Assembly: GCA_963667505.2 (NCBI GenBank)
Contig: OY763490.2
Location: 2,046,001 to 2,110,000 of the forward strand
Length of the DNA stretch: 64,000 nt
Reading direction: 5' to 3'
Origin: Aldehydirespirator sp963667505
GTDB lineage: Bacteria > Actinomycetota > Acidimicrobiia > Acidimicrobiales > Aldehydirespiratoraceae
The notes below the pieces were generated by a model that was given only the letters and a program-made list of their open reading frames with translations, was not told where the DNA came from and made no database searches. Below are positions 46,980 to 55,788 of the stretch, piece by piece. Position numbers and translations under genes: made by a program. The first letter of the stretch is position 1, and every line of letters begins with the position of its first letter.

Positions 46980-48226
46980 TTGACGAGCACTTCCAGGTGC
47001 TCGATGCCGTTGACGAAGTTGGAGTCCACGTACACGGGGTCGGCGGCCAGCTCCAGAGTTAGGCCGCGCTCCAGGATGGCCTCGATCAGCACGGCCAGCT
47101 CGAGGCGGGCCAGCGGCGCGCCGAGGCAGAAGTGGGCGCCGCCGCCGCCGAAGGCGGTGTTGGGCGGCCGCATCGGCCGGGTCACGTCGAAGCGCAACGG
47201 ATCGTCGAACACCTCCTCGTCGAAGTTGGCCGCCGCGTACCACATCACCACCTTGTCGCCGGTGTGCAGCGGGGTGTCCTGCAGCACGGTGTCGCGGGTC
47301 AGAGTGCGCCGGAAGTACAGGATCGGCGACGAGTAGCGGATCACCTCCTCGGCGGCCTGGGCCAGCAGCGACCGGTCGGAGCGCACCAGTTCGAACTGGT
47401 CGGCGAAGTCCACGAGGTGCAGGGCCAGGTGGGCCATCGAGGCCCTAGTCGTCTCGTTGCCGGCGAAGACCATCAGCCGGAAGAAGTTGGTGAACTCGGC
47501 GTCGGTCAGCCGCTCGCCGTCCACCTCGGCCTCGATCAGCTTGGTGACCAGGTCGTCGGCGGGCTCTGCCCGGCGCCGATCGCCCAAGGCCCGCGCGTAC
47601 TCGTTGATGCCGTGGGCGGCCGGGCTGTTGAACGGCAGCAGCCGCAGATCGGTGGTGTTGCCGTAGGCGGTCGGCTCCAGCGGCTTGCTGGACGTGCCCG
47701 CGACCAGATGGTCGGTCAGCTCGATCATGTAGTGGTGGTCGGACTCGGGCACGCCCATGATGTCGCAGATCACCCCGATGGGGATGGGCGCGGCCACCGC
47801 CTGAACCCAGTCGCCGCCGCCGTCGCGCACCAGGGCGTCGAGCCGCTCGGCAATCCGGGACCGCACCGCGGCCTCGTAGGACTGCACATGGCGGGGTGTG
47901 AACGCCGAGCTGACCAGGCGTCGCAGCCGGGTGTGTACCGGAGGGTCGAGGTCGATCATCGACGCCCGGGCGGACAGGGCGTCGTCGTCGATGTCGTAGA
48001 TCTGGATGTGGCCGACCGCCGAGGAGTACAGGTCGGTGTCGCGGGACACCTCGGCCACCGGCCCGTGGCGGGTGACCGACCAGAATCCGCTCCGGTCGCC
48101 GCCGCTGGGAGAGGTCCAGCTCAGCTGGCGGCGGGCCCGCATCTCGGCGAATGCGGCCTGGGGGATGCCTTGGGAGAATGTGGCCGGATCGGAGAGGTCC
48201 GCGGGAGCGAGCAGCCGCTCGGACAC
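46976..48226 (-). CDS. cytochrome P450 (CYP125/142-like)
   Basis: Soluble bacterial P450 of 416 aa. Heme ligand Cys367 lies in FGGGGAHFCLGAPLARLE; the I-helix reads MVFAGNETTRAS, the ExxR is EEVIRYSSP and KVVMWYAAANFDEEVF is the pre-heme segment. This AGNETT plus WYxxANFDEE combination is typical of sterol or isoprenoid side-chain hydroxylases (CYP125/124/142 clan). GTG 48226 starts 8 bp after the aldehyde dehydrogenase stop. A second, related P450 with a ferredoxin lies upstream. Confidence 0.88.
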   Translation of the reverse strand: MSERLLAPADLSDPATFSQGIPQAAFAEMRARRQLSWTSPSGGDRSGFWSVTRHGPVAEVSRDTDLYSSAVGHIQIYDIDDDALSARASMIDLDPPVHTRLRRLVSSAFTPRHVQSYEAAVRSRIAERLDALVRDGGGDWVQAVAAPIPIGVICDIMGVPESDHHYMIELTDHLVAGTSSKPLEPTAYGNTTDLRLLPFNSPAAHGINEYARALGDRRRAEPADDLVTKLIEAEVDGERLTDAEFTNFFRLMVFAGNETTRASMAHLALHLVDFADQFELVRSDRSLLAQAAEEVIRYSSPILYFRRTLTRDTVLQDTPLHTGDKVVMWYAAANFDEEVFDDPLRFDVTRPMRPPNTAFGGGGAHFCLGAPLARLELAVLIEAILERGLTLELAADPVYVDSNFVNGIEHLEVLVK

Positions 48227-48234
48227 CGGCGCCG

Positions 48235-49698
48235 CTAGCCCAGCACGAACGGGTCGCGGGTCGCGCCGGTGAGCTCCACCCAGACCGTCTTGGTCTGCAG
48301 GTAGCCGTCGATGGCCTCGCGGCCGTTGTCCCTGCCGTAGCCCGACTGCTTGAACCCGCCGAACGGCGTGGTGTGGTTGACAGCGCGATAAGTGTTGACC
48401 CACACGGTGCCGGCCGCGAGGGCCCGGGCCATGCGATGGGCCCGGCGCACGTCGAGCGTCCACACCCCGGCGGCCAGGCCGTAGTCGGAGTCGTTGGCCA
48501 GCGCGACGGCCTCGTCCTCGTCGTCGAAAGCCATCACGGCCAGCACCGGCCCGAACACCTCCTGTCGCACGATGCCGGTCCGGTTGGTGACACCGGTGAT
48601 CACCGTCGGGCGCACGAATCGGCCGCCCAGCACGGGATCGACCGCTCCCCCGGCCGCGACGGTCGCCCCCTCGGCTCGGGCCTGCTCGATCATGGCCAGG
48701 ATCCGGTCGCGTTGGGCGTCGGAGGCGGCCGGGCCCATCTCGGTGGCGCGGTCCGACGGGTCGCCCAGCACCAGCTCCTCGGCTCGGGCGGTGACCCTGG
48801 ACACGATGTCGTCGGCGATGCCCCGCTGTGCGTACACCCGCGACCCGGCCACGCAGGTCTGTCCGCTGGCCGCGAAGATGCCGGCCAGAAGGCCGTTGGC
48901 CGCGGCATCAAGGTCGGCGTCGTCGAAGATGATCTGGGGCGACTTGCCGCCCAGTTCCAGCACGGCCGGCACCAGGTTGGAGGCCGCGGCCCGGACCACA
49001 TGGCGAGCGGTGTCGCCGCCGCCGGTGAACGTGATCTTGTCGATGCCGGGATGCGCGGTCAGCGCCGCGCCCACCGCAGGGCCTCCGGTGACGACGTTGA
49101 TCACCCCGGGCGGGATACCGGCCTCGGCGGCCCGCTCGGCCAGCATGAGCGCGGTGACCGGCGTCAGCTCGGACGGCTTGACCACCGCGGTGCACCCGGC
49201 GGCCAGCAGAGGCGCCAGCTTCCAGGTGAGCAGCAGCAGAGGCGAGTTCCAGGGGATGATCGCGCCCACGACCCCGACGGGCACCCTGTCGGTGTAGACG
49301 AGGAAGTTGGGCGACGGGCTGGGGATCTGCTCGCCGACGATCTTGTCGGCCAGACCGGCGAAGAAGTCGTAGTAGCTCTGGAGGCTCTTGGCCTGAGCCG
49401 AGGTCTCGCGGATGATCTTGCCGTTGTCGCGGGTCTCGACGGCGGCCAGCTCGTCGGCGTCCCGGGTGAGGATCTCGCCCAGGCGCCGCATGAGCCGGGC
49501 CCGCTCCGCGGCCGGCATCTGCGGCCACGGCCCGTCCTCGAAGGCCCGCCGGGCGGCCGCGACCGCGGCATCGACCGCAGCCGGGTCGTCGGCGACGTTG
49601 GCCCAGACGTCGCCGGTGAAAGGATTGGACGTGTCCATGCGGCGGTCCGCGGCCGGGGCTGAGAACCCTCCGTCGATCCAGTTGTCGTAGGTCTGCAT
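48235..49698 (-). CDS. NAD(P)-dependent aldehyde dehydrogenase
   Basis: ALDH superfamily enzyme of 487 aa. Catalytic Cys282 is in GQTCVAGSR; the glutamate is in LELGGKSPQIIFDDAD; NPSPNFLVYTDRVPVGVVGAIIPWNSPL and FTGGGDTARHVV are the family segments, with TVWVNTYRAVNHTTPFGGFKQSGYGRDNG at the end. It would oxidise an aldehyde formed by the adjacent P450s or alcohol dehydrogenase. A TGGCAGC element lies just upstream of its start. Confidence 0.9.
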   Translation of the reverse strand: MQTYDNWIDGGFSAPAADRRMDTSNPFTGDVWANVADDPAAVDAAVAAARRAFEDGPWPQMPAAERARLMRRLGEILTRDADELAAVETRDNGKIIRETSAQAKSLQSYYDFFAGLADKIVGEQIPSPSPNFLVYTDRVPVGVVGAIIPWNSPLLLLTWKLAPLLAAGCTAVVKPSELTPVTALMLAERAAEAGIPPGVINVVTGGPAVGAALTAHPGIDKITFTGGGDTARHVVRAAASNLVPAVLELGGKSPQIIFDDADLDAAANGLLAGIFAASGQTCVAGSRVYAQRGIADDIVSRVTARAEELVLGDPSDRATEMGPAASDAQRDRILAMIEQARAEGATVAAGGAVDPVLGGRFVRPTVITGVTNRTGIVRQEVFGPVLAVMAFDDEDEAVALANDSDYGLAAGVWTLDVRRAHRMARALAAGTVWVNTYRAVNHTTPFGGFKQSGYGRDNGREAIDGYLQTKTVWVELTGATRDPFVLG

Positions 49699-49759
49699 AT
49701 GGCTCCCTTACGCCATCACTTCGGCCAAGAACTCCGACCCATCCCCGCCCCGCCGCCGC

Positions 49760-49806
49760 GATCTGGCAGCAAAACACCCCTATAGGGGGCAAAACGCTGC
49801 CAATTC
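49760..49806. repeat. single TGGCAGC palindromic element
   Basis: ATCTGGCAGC ... GCTGCCAATTC in the 142-bp gap between the ferredoxin and aldehyde dehydrogenase genes. The interior CACCCCTATAGGGGG is itself palindromic, making this copy almost fully self-complementary. Confidence 0.85.
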
Positions 49807-49840
49807 GGCGACAGGGCATCGGGTCGGCGGGCTCGACGGG

Positions 49841-50083
49841 TCATGAGTCCTCGCGGCCGGGTTCGGCGGCGGGCATCGGCTCGACGATGGAGATGGCCGC
49901 GCCCGGGCATCGGTGCACCACCACCTCCGCCCGCGGGCGCGGCAGCACGCCGTCGCCGATCACCGACGACACCGCCTCCTCGTCGTCGACCAGGAAGACC
50001 GAAGGCTCCAGCATCTCGCACTGGCCGCCACCGATGCACCGCTCGTCGTCGACGGCGACCCGCACACGCTCACCCGCACTCAT
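49841..50083 (-). CDS. ferredoxin, P450 redox partner type
   Basis: Small ferredoxin of 80 aa. Cluster ligands are in CIGGGQCEMLEP and HRCPGAAISI; with Gly at the second ligand position this is the 3Fe-4S form typical of actinobacterial P450 ferredoxins. Such proteins feed electrons to the P450 encoded next door; no ferredoxin reductase gene adjoins. ATG 50083 (MSAGERVR) is preferred, 52 bp from the P450 stop; GTG/ATG 50098 is possible. Confidence 0.85.
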   Translation of the reverse strand: MSAGERVRVAVDDERCIGGGQCEMLEPSVFLVDDEEAVSSVIGDGVLPRPRAEVVVHRCPGAAISIVEPMPAAEPGREDS

Positions 50084-50135
50084 GTGGGCACCCGCCACCG
50101 CGCCACTCGCAGGCCCATCCGCGCCTGGTCCGAGC

Positions 50136-51431
50136 TCACGGCGCCTCCGACGGGGTCATCTGCACCGACAGCACGCCGTGGACGAAGTTCGACGCGGCCC
50201 GCACCGGCTCGCTGCGCTGCTCCAGGAACAGCCGCCGGGCCGCCATCTCCTCCAGCAGCACAGAGACCTCCAGACGGGCCAGGAAGGCGCCGAGGCACAG
50301 GTGCGGCCCGCCGCCCCCGAAGGCGAAGTGCTCGTTGTCGGCGCGGCCCACGTCGAAGCTGAACGGGTCGGCGAAGGCGGCCTCGTCGCGGTTGGCCGAG
50401 CTGTACCACATCACCACCTTGTCGCCCGCCGCGATGCCGGTGCCGGCCAGCTCGCAGTCCGCCGCCGCCGTCCGGCGCATGTGCAGCACCGGGGTGGCCC
50501 AGCGAATGACCTCCTCGGTGGCGGGCTCGACCAGGCCGGGATCGTCGAGCACCCGTTGCCACTGGTCGGGGTTGGCGGCGAGGGCCATGGCGCCGTGGCT
50601 GATGGCGGTGCGGGTGGTCTCGTTGCCGGCGAAGATCAGCAGATGGAACAGGTGGCGGAACTCGTGGCGCGAGATGCGCCCGCCGTCGGCCTCGGCCTTC
50701 ACCAGATGGGTGACTAGATCCTGGCGGGGCTCGGCCCGCCGCTTGGCCCGCATGCCCTCGCCGTACTCGAACAAGGCGTGGCTGGCCGGGCTGTTGAACG
50801 GCAGCAGGCGCAGCTCGGTGGTGTTGCCGAACGCGTCGGGCGGGATCGACTGGGTGTCGCCGGTGCCCTCCACCAGGTAGTTCGACAGCTCGACCAGGTA
50901 GTCGGCGTCGGCGAGAGGCACCCCCAGCATGGCCAGGATCACCCGGATGGGCAGCGGCGCGGCCACCATCTCCACCCAGTCGCCTCCGCCCCGGCCGGTG
51001 AACTCGTCGAGCAGCTCGACGGTGATCTCGCGCACCGCCTCCTCCCACCGGCGAATGTTCTTGGGGGTGAAAGCCCCGGCCACCATGCGCCGCAGACGGG
51101 TGTGGTCGGGGGCGTCGGTGTCGATCAGCGAGCGCCGGGCCTCCAAGGCGTCGGCCTCGAGGTCCCACAGGTTGGTGTGGCCGATGGCCGAGGAGAACAC
51201 GGCCGGGTTGCGCGACACCGCCCTCACGTCGGCGTGGCGGGTCACCGCCCAGAACCCGCTGTCGCCGTAGGGGTGCCAGGCCAGACCCGGCATGGCGCGG
51301 ATCCGCGCGAACCGCTCGTGGGGGATGCCGTCGAGGTAGAGGCGGCTGTCGGCGATCTCCGGGGCCAGGCTCCCAGCGGGAGCGGCGGGGCTCATCGGCA
51401 GGCTGCCCGGCCGGTGCATCGGCGGGGCCAT
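50136..51431 (-). CDS. cytochrome P450 (second, CYP125/142-like)
   Basis: P450 of about 431 aa, homologous along its length to the P450 at 46976-48226. Heme Cys379 is in FGGGGPHLCLGAFLARLE; I-helix LIFAGNETTRTAIS; EEVIRWATP; KVVMWYSSANRDEAAF. It is followed by the ferredoxin gene. The start is uncertain (ATG 51431, or internal ATGs at 51419 and 51395). The two P450s are diverged relatives, which suggests different positions or steps on one substrate. Confidence 0.88.
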   Translation of the reverse strand: MAPPMHRPGSLPMSPAAPAGSLAPEIADSRLYLDGIPHERFARIRAMPGLAWHPYGDSGFWAVTRHADVRAVSRNPAVFSSAIGHTNLWDLEADALEARRSLIDTDAPDHTRLRRMVAGAFTPKNIRRWEEAVREITVELLDEFTGRGGGDWVEMVAAPLPIRVILAMLGVPLADADYLVELSNYLVEGTGDTQSIPPDAFGNTTELRLLPFNSPASHALFEYGEGMRAKRRAEPRQDLVTHLVKAEADGGRISRHEFRHLFHLLIFAGNETTRTAISHGAMALAANPDQWQRVLDDPGLVEPATEEVIRWATPVLHMRRTAAADCELAGTGIAAGDKVVMWYSSANRDEAAFADPFSFDVGRADNEHFAFGGGGPHLCLGAFLARLEVSVLLEEMAARRLFLEQRSEPVRAASNFVHGVLSVQMTPSEAP

Positions 51432-51453
51432 CGGCAGGTGCGGCGGGGCCGCA

Positions 51454-52794
51454 TCAGGTGTGCTCGGCGAACCGGGCCCGCTCCCAGTCGTTGACGTCCT
51501 CGGGGTCGGGCGAGTTCTCGACGGCCAAGGCGAGCTCGTGTTTGGCGGTGCACAGGAAGTTGGCGGAGAAGGCCTCGCCGAGCTGTTCCGCCAAGCCGCT
51601 GCCCTCGTAGGCCGCGATGGTGTCGGCCAGCGTCGTGGGCAAGGGCGTGCAGTCGCCGGGGTTGGTGTACATGTCGCCCTCGCTCATCGGCGGGGGCTCC
51701 AAGCCCCGTTCCAGCCCGTCGCAGCCCGCGGCCAGCACGCCCGCGATCATCAGGTAGGCGTTGGCGTCGGCGCCCGCGGAGCGGAACTCCACCCGGTTGG
51801 CCGACGAGCCGGCCTCGGTGATGCAGCGGGCCAGAACGGTGCGGTTGTCGAGGCCCCAATGCACATGGGTGGGCGCGAACGTGTAGGGCCGAACCCGTTT
51901 GGCGCCGTTGTCGGTGGGCGAGGCGAGCAGGCTGAGGCTCAGGGCGTGCTCCATCAAGCCGCCCAGCCACTGCGACATCAGCGGGTTGGGGGCGCCGTCG
52001 GAGTCGGCGAAGGAGTTGGCCCCGCCCACGGACAGGCTGGTGTGGACGTGCATGCCAGAGCCCGACTGGTCGGCCCACAGCTTGGGCATGAACGTGGCCC
52101 TCAGCCCGTGGCCCACCGCCACCTGCTTGACGATGCTCTTGAACAGGACGGTCTCGTCGGCGGCGGTCATGGCGTCGGCGTAGGCGATGTTGACCTCGAT
52201 CTGGCCCGGCCCGTACTCGGCGTTGGAGGACTCCACCTCGAGCCCGGCGCCCAGCAGCCCGGCCCGCATCTCGGCGATGCAGTCCTCCAGCGCCACCGCG
52301 TCGGTGAGCGAGGAGTACTTGATGTGGTTCTGGACCGGGCTCCAGTCGGGATGGCACAGGTAGAACTCGAGCTCGGTGGCCGCCATCGGCTCGTATCCGA
52401 GGCTGCGGCCGCGCTCGATCTGGGCGGCCAGCACCCGTCGGGGCGCCAGCGGATGCGGCGCTCCGTGCTCGTCGACCACGTCGGCGAACACGATGGCGTA
52501 GCCGGGCCGGTGGGCGAGGACCCGGCCGGTGGCCAGGTCGGGCATCAGCCGGCAGTCGAGGTATCCGGTGTCCATGTTGATGTAGGGGTTGTCGGTCAGA
52601 TCGTCCTGTGCGTCCATGACGAAGATGGCGTCGGCGATGGCCACGCCGTCGGAGGCCACGGCGGCGAAGAAGCGTTCGACCGGCACCCGCTTGCCCCGCA
52701 GATGGCCCTGGGTGTCGGCGGTGGCGACTTCCACGGTGTGCACCCCGGCCTCGGCGCACTTCTGGCCGAAGCCGCTCACAGAGTTGTCGGTCAT
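51454..52794 (-). CDS. glutamine synthetase-like ligase (gamma-glutamylamide synthetase type)
   Basis: GS superfamily protein of 446 aa. N-terminal beta-grasp segment VATADTQGHLRGKRVPVERF; ELEFYLCHPD; SSNAEYGPGQIEVN; FMPKLWADQSGSGMHVHTSL (catalytic loop region); SPTDNGAKRVRPYTFAPTHVHWGLDNRT; NRVEFRSAGADANAYLMIAG. It has the GS fold but lacks the signatures of the housekeeping enzyme, and resembles PuuA/IpuC-type enzymes that glutamylate amines. Beside P450, ferredoxin and aldehyde dehydrogenase genes this recalls pathways for amines such as the mycobacterial piperidine/morpholine locus. The amine is unknown. Confidence 0.83.
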   Translation of the reverse strand: MTDNSVSGFGQKCAEAGVHTVEVATADTQGHLRGKRVPVERFFAAVASDGVAIADAIFVMDAQDDLTDNPYINMDTGYLDCRLMPDLATGRVLAHRPGYAIVFADVVDEHGAPHPLAPRRVLAAQIERGRSLGYEPMAATELEFYLCHPDWSPVQNHIKYSSLTDAVALEDCIAEMRAGLLGAGLEVESSNAEYGPGQIEVNIAYADAMTAADETVLFKSIVKQVAVGHGLRATFMPKLWADQSGSGMHVHTSLSVGGANSFADSDGAPNPLMSQWLGGLMEHALSLSLLASPTDNGAKRVRPYTFAPTHVHWGLDNRTVLARCITEAGSSANRVEFRSAGADANAYLMIAGVLAAGCDGLERGLEPPPMSEGDMYTNPGDCTPLPTTLADTIAAYEGSGLAEQLGEAFSANFLCTAKHELALAVENSPDPEDVNDWERARFAEHT

Positions 52795-52907
52795 CGGTGT
52801 CTCCTGTCTCGCTTGCTTGTTCTTGTCGTGTGGGTCGTGTAGGTCGTGTTGGCCGTGTTGGCCGACTCGGCTGACCGGATCGGCGTCCGACCGGCCCGGT
52901 CCGGCCA

Positions 52908-53879
52908 TCAGGCCACGGTCAGCACCACCCGTCCGGTGACCTCGCCGGCTCGGAGGCGGTCGTGGGCGGTCTGCGCCTCGGCCAGGGGCAGCGTCTCGAC
53001 CGGGTTGAGGATCGAGGGCTCCCGGGCGGCCAGGCCGAGCAGTTCGTCGAGTTGGGCCCGGCTGCCCCACACGCTGGACATGAAGCGGGCCTCGTGGGGC
53101 ACGGCGCCGAAGCCGAATGGGATCCGTCCGCCGTAGAGGCCGACCACCGCCACCAGCCCGAGCCTCGCCACCGCACCCGCGGCGGCGGCCAGAGTGGCCT
53201 CGCTGCCGATGAAGTCGACCACGAAGTCGGAGCGGGTCAGGTCGTCGCCGGGACCGTAGGCCGCGTGGGCGCCGCGTTCGAGGGCGGTGGCCCGCTTGGC
53301 CGCGGAGAGGTCCAGCGCCCCCACCTCGGCGTCGGTGAGCAGCCGCAGGTAGCGGACGGCGTACTGGCCGAGGCCGCCCGCGCCGATGACCAGAGCCCGG
53401 CGACGCCGGCCCGGGCGGCGCAGCACATCGAGGCCCTGGGTCACCGCCCGGTAGGCGGTAAGGCCCCCGCAGGCCAGCGGGGCGCTGGCCACCGGGTCGA
53501 GATCGCCGATGGGCGCCAGGTAGGCGACGTCGGGGACGCGCATCTGTTCTGCGTAACCGCCGTCGGAGAAGATGCCCGCCTCCCTGGCGTCCGGGCAGAT
53601 CATCTCGACGCCCTCACGGCAGAGTTCGCAGGCGCCGCACCCCCACGGCGCGTACACCATGACCGGGCCCAGGCGCGCATGCACGCCGGTCACCTCGTGG
53701 CCCAGCACGAGCGGCAGGGGGCTGGGGATCTCGCCGTCGACCACGTGGAGGTCGGAGTGGCAGACGCCGCAGGCGGTGACGTCGATCACCTCGCCGCCGT
53801 CCGCCGCGGGCTGGGGACGGTCGTCGACGACCCGCAGCGCCGAGTCGGGCGCCTCGAGTACGACGGCTCGCATCGGCAT
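52908..53879 (-). CDS. zinc-dependent alcohol dehydrogenase
   Basis: MDR-superfamily alcohol dehydrogenase of 323 aa. Catalytic Zn ligands CGVCHSDLHVV and LGHEVTG; structural Zn cysteines in CGACELCREGVEMIC; dinucleotide fold ALVIGAGGLGQYAVRY. ATG 53879 (MPMRAVVLEAP). It would oxidise an alcohol produced upstream, before aldehyde dehydrogenase. It starts 17 bp after the acyl-CoA dehydrogenase stop on the same strand. Confidence 0.87.
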   Translation of the reverse strand: MPMRAVVLEAPDSALRVVDDRPQPAADGGEVIDVTACGVCHSDLHVVDGEIPSPLPLVLGHEVTGVHARLGPVMVYAPWGCGACELCREGVEMICPDAREAGIFSDGGYAEQMRVPDVAYLAPIGDLDPVASAPLACGGLTAYRAVTQGLDVLRRPGRRRRALVIGAGGLGQYAVRYLRLLTDAEVGALDLSAAKRATALERGAHAAYGPGDDLTRSDFVVDFIGSEATLAAAAGAVARLGLVAVVGLYGGRIPFGFGAVPHEARFMSSVWGSRAQLDELLGLAAREPSILNPVETLPLAEAQTAHDRLRAGEVTGRVVLTVA

Positions 53880-53896
53880 CGTGGGATCCCTCCCGC

Positions 53897-55105
53897 TCAG
53901 TAGCTCTTGGGCAGGCCCAGGCACTTCTGGGCGATGAAGGCCAGCACCAGGTTGTTGTTGACCGGGGCGACCTGGTAGAGCCGGGTCTCGCGCAGCTTGC
54001 GCTCGATGTCGTACTCGACCGCGAAGCCGAACCCGCCGTGGGTGTCGAGCGCGGCGTTGCCGGCCTCCCACGACGCCTCGGAGGCCAGCATCTTGGCCAT
54101 GTTGGCCTCGGCGCCGCAGGGCTCGCCCCGGTCGAACAGCTCGGCCGCCTTCCAGCGCATCAGGTCGGCCGCCTGCAGGTGCGCGTAGGCCTTGGCCAGC
54201 GGGAACTGCACTCCCTGGTTCATGCCGATGGGGCGTCCGAACACCTGGCGCTGGGAGGCGTACTGGCTGGCCCGGTCCAGGAAGAAGCGTCCGTCGCCGA
54301 TGCACTCCGCCGCGATCAGGATCCGCTCGGCGTTCATGCCGTCGAGGATGTGGTGGAAGCCCCTGCCCTCGGTGCCGATGAGGGCGCCGCCGCCGATCAC
54401 CACGTCGTCGAAGAACACCTCCGTGGTGCTGTGGTTCATCATCGTGGCGATGGGGTTGATGGTGAGGCCGGGCACCAGCTCGCCGTCGTCGCCCCGCAGT
54501 TCGAGGATGAACACCGACAGGCCCGCGGTGCGGCCCGCGCCCTCCTCGGGGGGCGCGGTGCGGGCCAGCAGGATCATGAGGTCGGAGTGCAGGGCCCGGG
54601 AGGTCCAGATCTTCTGCCCGTTGATGCGCCATGAGTCGCCGTCGCGTTCGGCCCGGGTGCGGATGGCGGTGGTCTCGGATCCGGCGGCCGGCTCGGTCAC
54701 GCCGAAGGCCTGCAGGCGCAGCCGGCCGTCGGCGACCTTGGGCAGGTAGCGCTGCTTCTGGGCGGGCGAGCCGTGCCTGAGCAGGGTGCCCATCACGTAC
54801 ATCTGGGCGTGGCAGGCGCTGGGATTGCCGCCGCTGGCCGAGATCTCCTCGAGGATGACCGAGGCCCCGGCCAGGCTGAGCCCGCCGCCTCCGTACTCCT
54901 CGGGTATCAGCGCACCGAGCCAGCCCTGGGCGGTGAGCTCGGCCACGAACTCCTCGGGGTACCGGTCGGGCTCTAGGCCACGCCAGTACTCGTTGCCGTA
55001 GCGGTCGCACAGACGCCGCACCTCGGTGCGGATCATCTCGAAGTCCTCGGCCGTCGCGGCCCGGTCGGAGAAGGGCACGGCAGCCGACGAGGCGGCCGCG
55101 GTCAC
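53897..55105 (-). CDS. acyl-CoA dehydrogenase (second)
   Basis: FAD acyl-CoA dehydrogenase of 402 aa. Motifs: GALIPEEYGGGGLSLAGASVILEEIS, FGVTEPAAGSETTAIRT, INGQKIWTSRALHSDLMILLAR, QRQVFGRPIGMNQGVQFPLAKAYAHLQAA, DTHGGFGFAVEYDIERKLRETRL. It is only distantly related to the one at 44560. GTG 55105 overlaps the GntR stop as GTGA. It is likely to act on the substrate imported by the adjacent Liv transporter. Confidence 0.88.
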   Translation of the reverse strand: MTAAASSAAVPFSDRAATAEDFEMIRTEVRRLCDRYGNEYWRGLEPDRYPEEFVAELTAQGWLGALIPEEYGGGGLSLAGASVILEEISASGGNPSACHAQMYVMGTLLRHGSPAQKQRYLPKVADGRLRLQAFGVTEPAAGSETTAIRTRAERDGDSWRINGQKIWTSRALHSDLMILLARTAPPEEGAGRTAGLSVFILELRGDDGELVPGLTINPIATMMNHSTTEVFFDDVVIGGGALIGTEGRGFHHILDGMNAERILIAAECIGDGRFFLDRASQYASQRQVFGRPIGMNQGVQFPLAKAYAHLQAADLMRWKAAELFDRGEPCGAEANMAKMLASEASWEAGNAALDTHGGFGFAVEYDIERKLRETRLYQVAPVNNNLVLAFIAQKCLGLPKSY

Positions 55106-55788
55106 CGCCCGTCCCCCTCGTCCCAGTACCCGATGCGCTGGAGGGAGCCCACCGCGGCGAGGCCGCTCTGATGGAGGTGCTCCTCCATGGCCCGGCGGGC
55201 ACCGTCGGCGTCGCGTTGCGAGATCGCGGCGAGGATGGCGGCGTGGTGCTGGACGGCCTGGGCGTCCCAGCCGTCGATGAATTCGTAGTAGCGGGCCGGC
55301 ACCGAGCGGACCAGGTGGCGCAGCAGCCAACGGGTCCGGCGGGGCGCGGCCGAGTTGATCACCCGGTGGAAGGCGTTGTTCAGGTCGGACAGGTCCTCTC
55401 CGCTGTCGCGCTGGAAGCGCTCGTGGATCGCCCCTAGCTCGGCGATCTCGTCGTCCTTCAGCGACACCGCGGCCATGGCTGCGGCCCGCCCGGCCACCAC
55501 CCCGAACAGTTCGTAATGGTCGACGATGTCGTCGGGAGTCAGATCGGCCACTGCCGCGCCGCGGCGCGGCGTGACCTCCACGAGGCCCTCCCGGCCCAGT
55601 ATCACCAGAGCCTCGCGCACGGGGCTGCGGCTCACGTCGAGAACCTCGCCGATCGCGTCCTGGTCGATCTTCGTGCCCGGCTTCAGGGATCCGCCCAGGA
55701 TCAGGTCGCGGACATAGGTCACGACCTCGTCGGCCAGGCTGCCGCGCCTGCGCCGTCCCGGCTCCACCGGCGGGTACTGACCGTTCAC
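55102..55788 (-). CDS. GntR (FadR/VanR-type) transcriptional regulator
   Basis: Regulator of 228 aa. N-terminal winged helix (SLADEVVTYVRDLILGGSLKPGTKIDQDAIGEVLDVSRSPVREALVIL) and an all-helical FCD-type effector domain (NAFHRVINSAAPRRTRWLLRHL; HHAAILAAISQRDADGARRAMEEHL). GTG 55788 overlaps the LivMG stop as GTGA. Probably controls this transport/oxidation operon, perhaps through the A+T-rich site at 60094-60126. Confidence 0.87.
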   Translation of the reverse strand: MNGQYPPVEPGRRRRGSLADEVVTYVRDLILGGSLKPGTKIDQDAIGEVLDVSRSPVREALVILGREGLVEVTPRRGAAVADLTPDDIVDHYELFGVVAGRAAAMAAVSLKDDEIAELGAIHERFQRDSGEDLSDLNNAFHRVINSAAPRRTRWLLRHLVRSVPARYYEFIDGWDAQAVQHHAAILAAISQRDADGARRAMEEHLHQSGLAAVGSLQRIGYWDEGDGR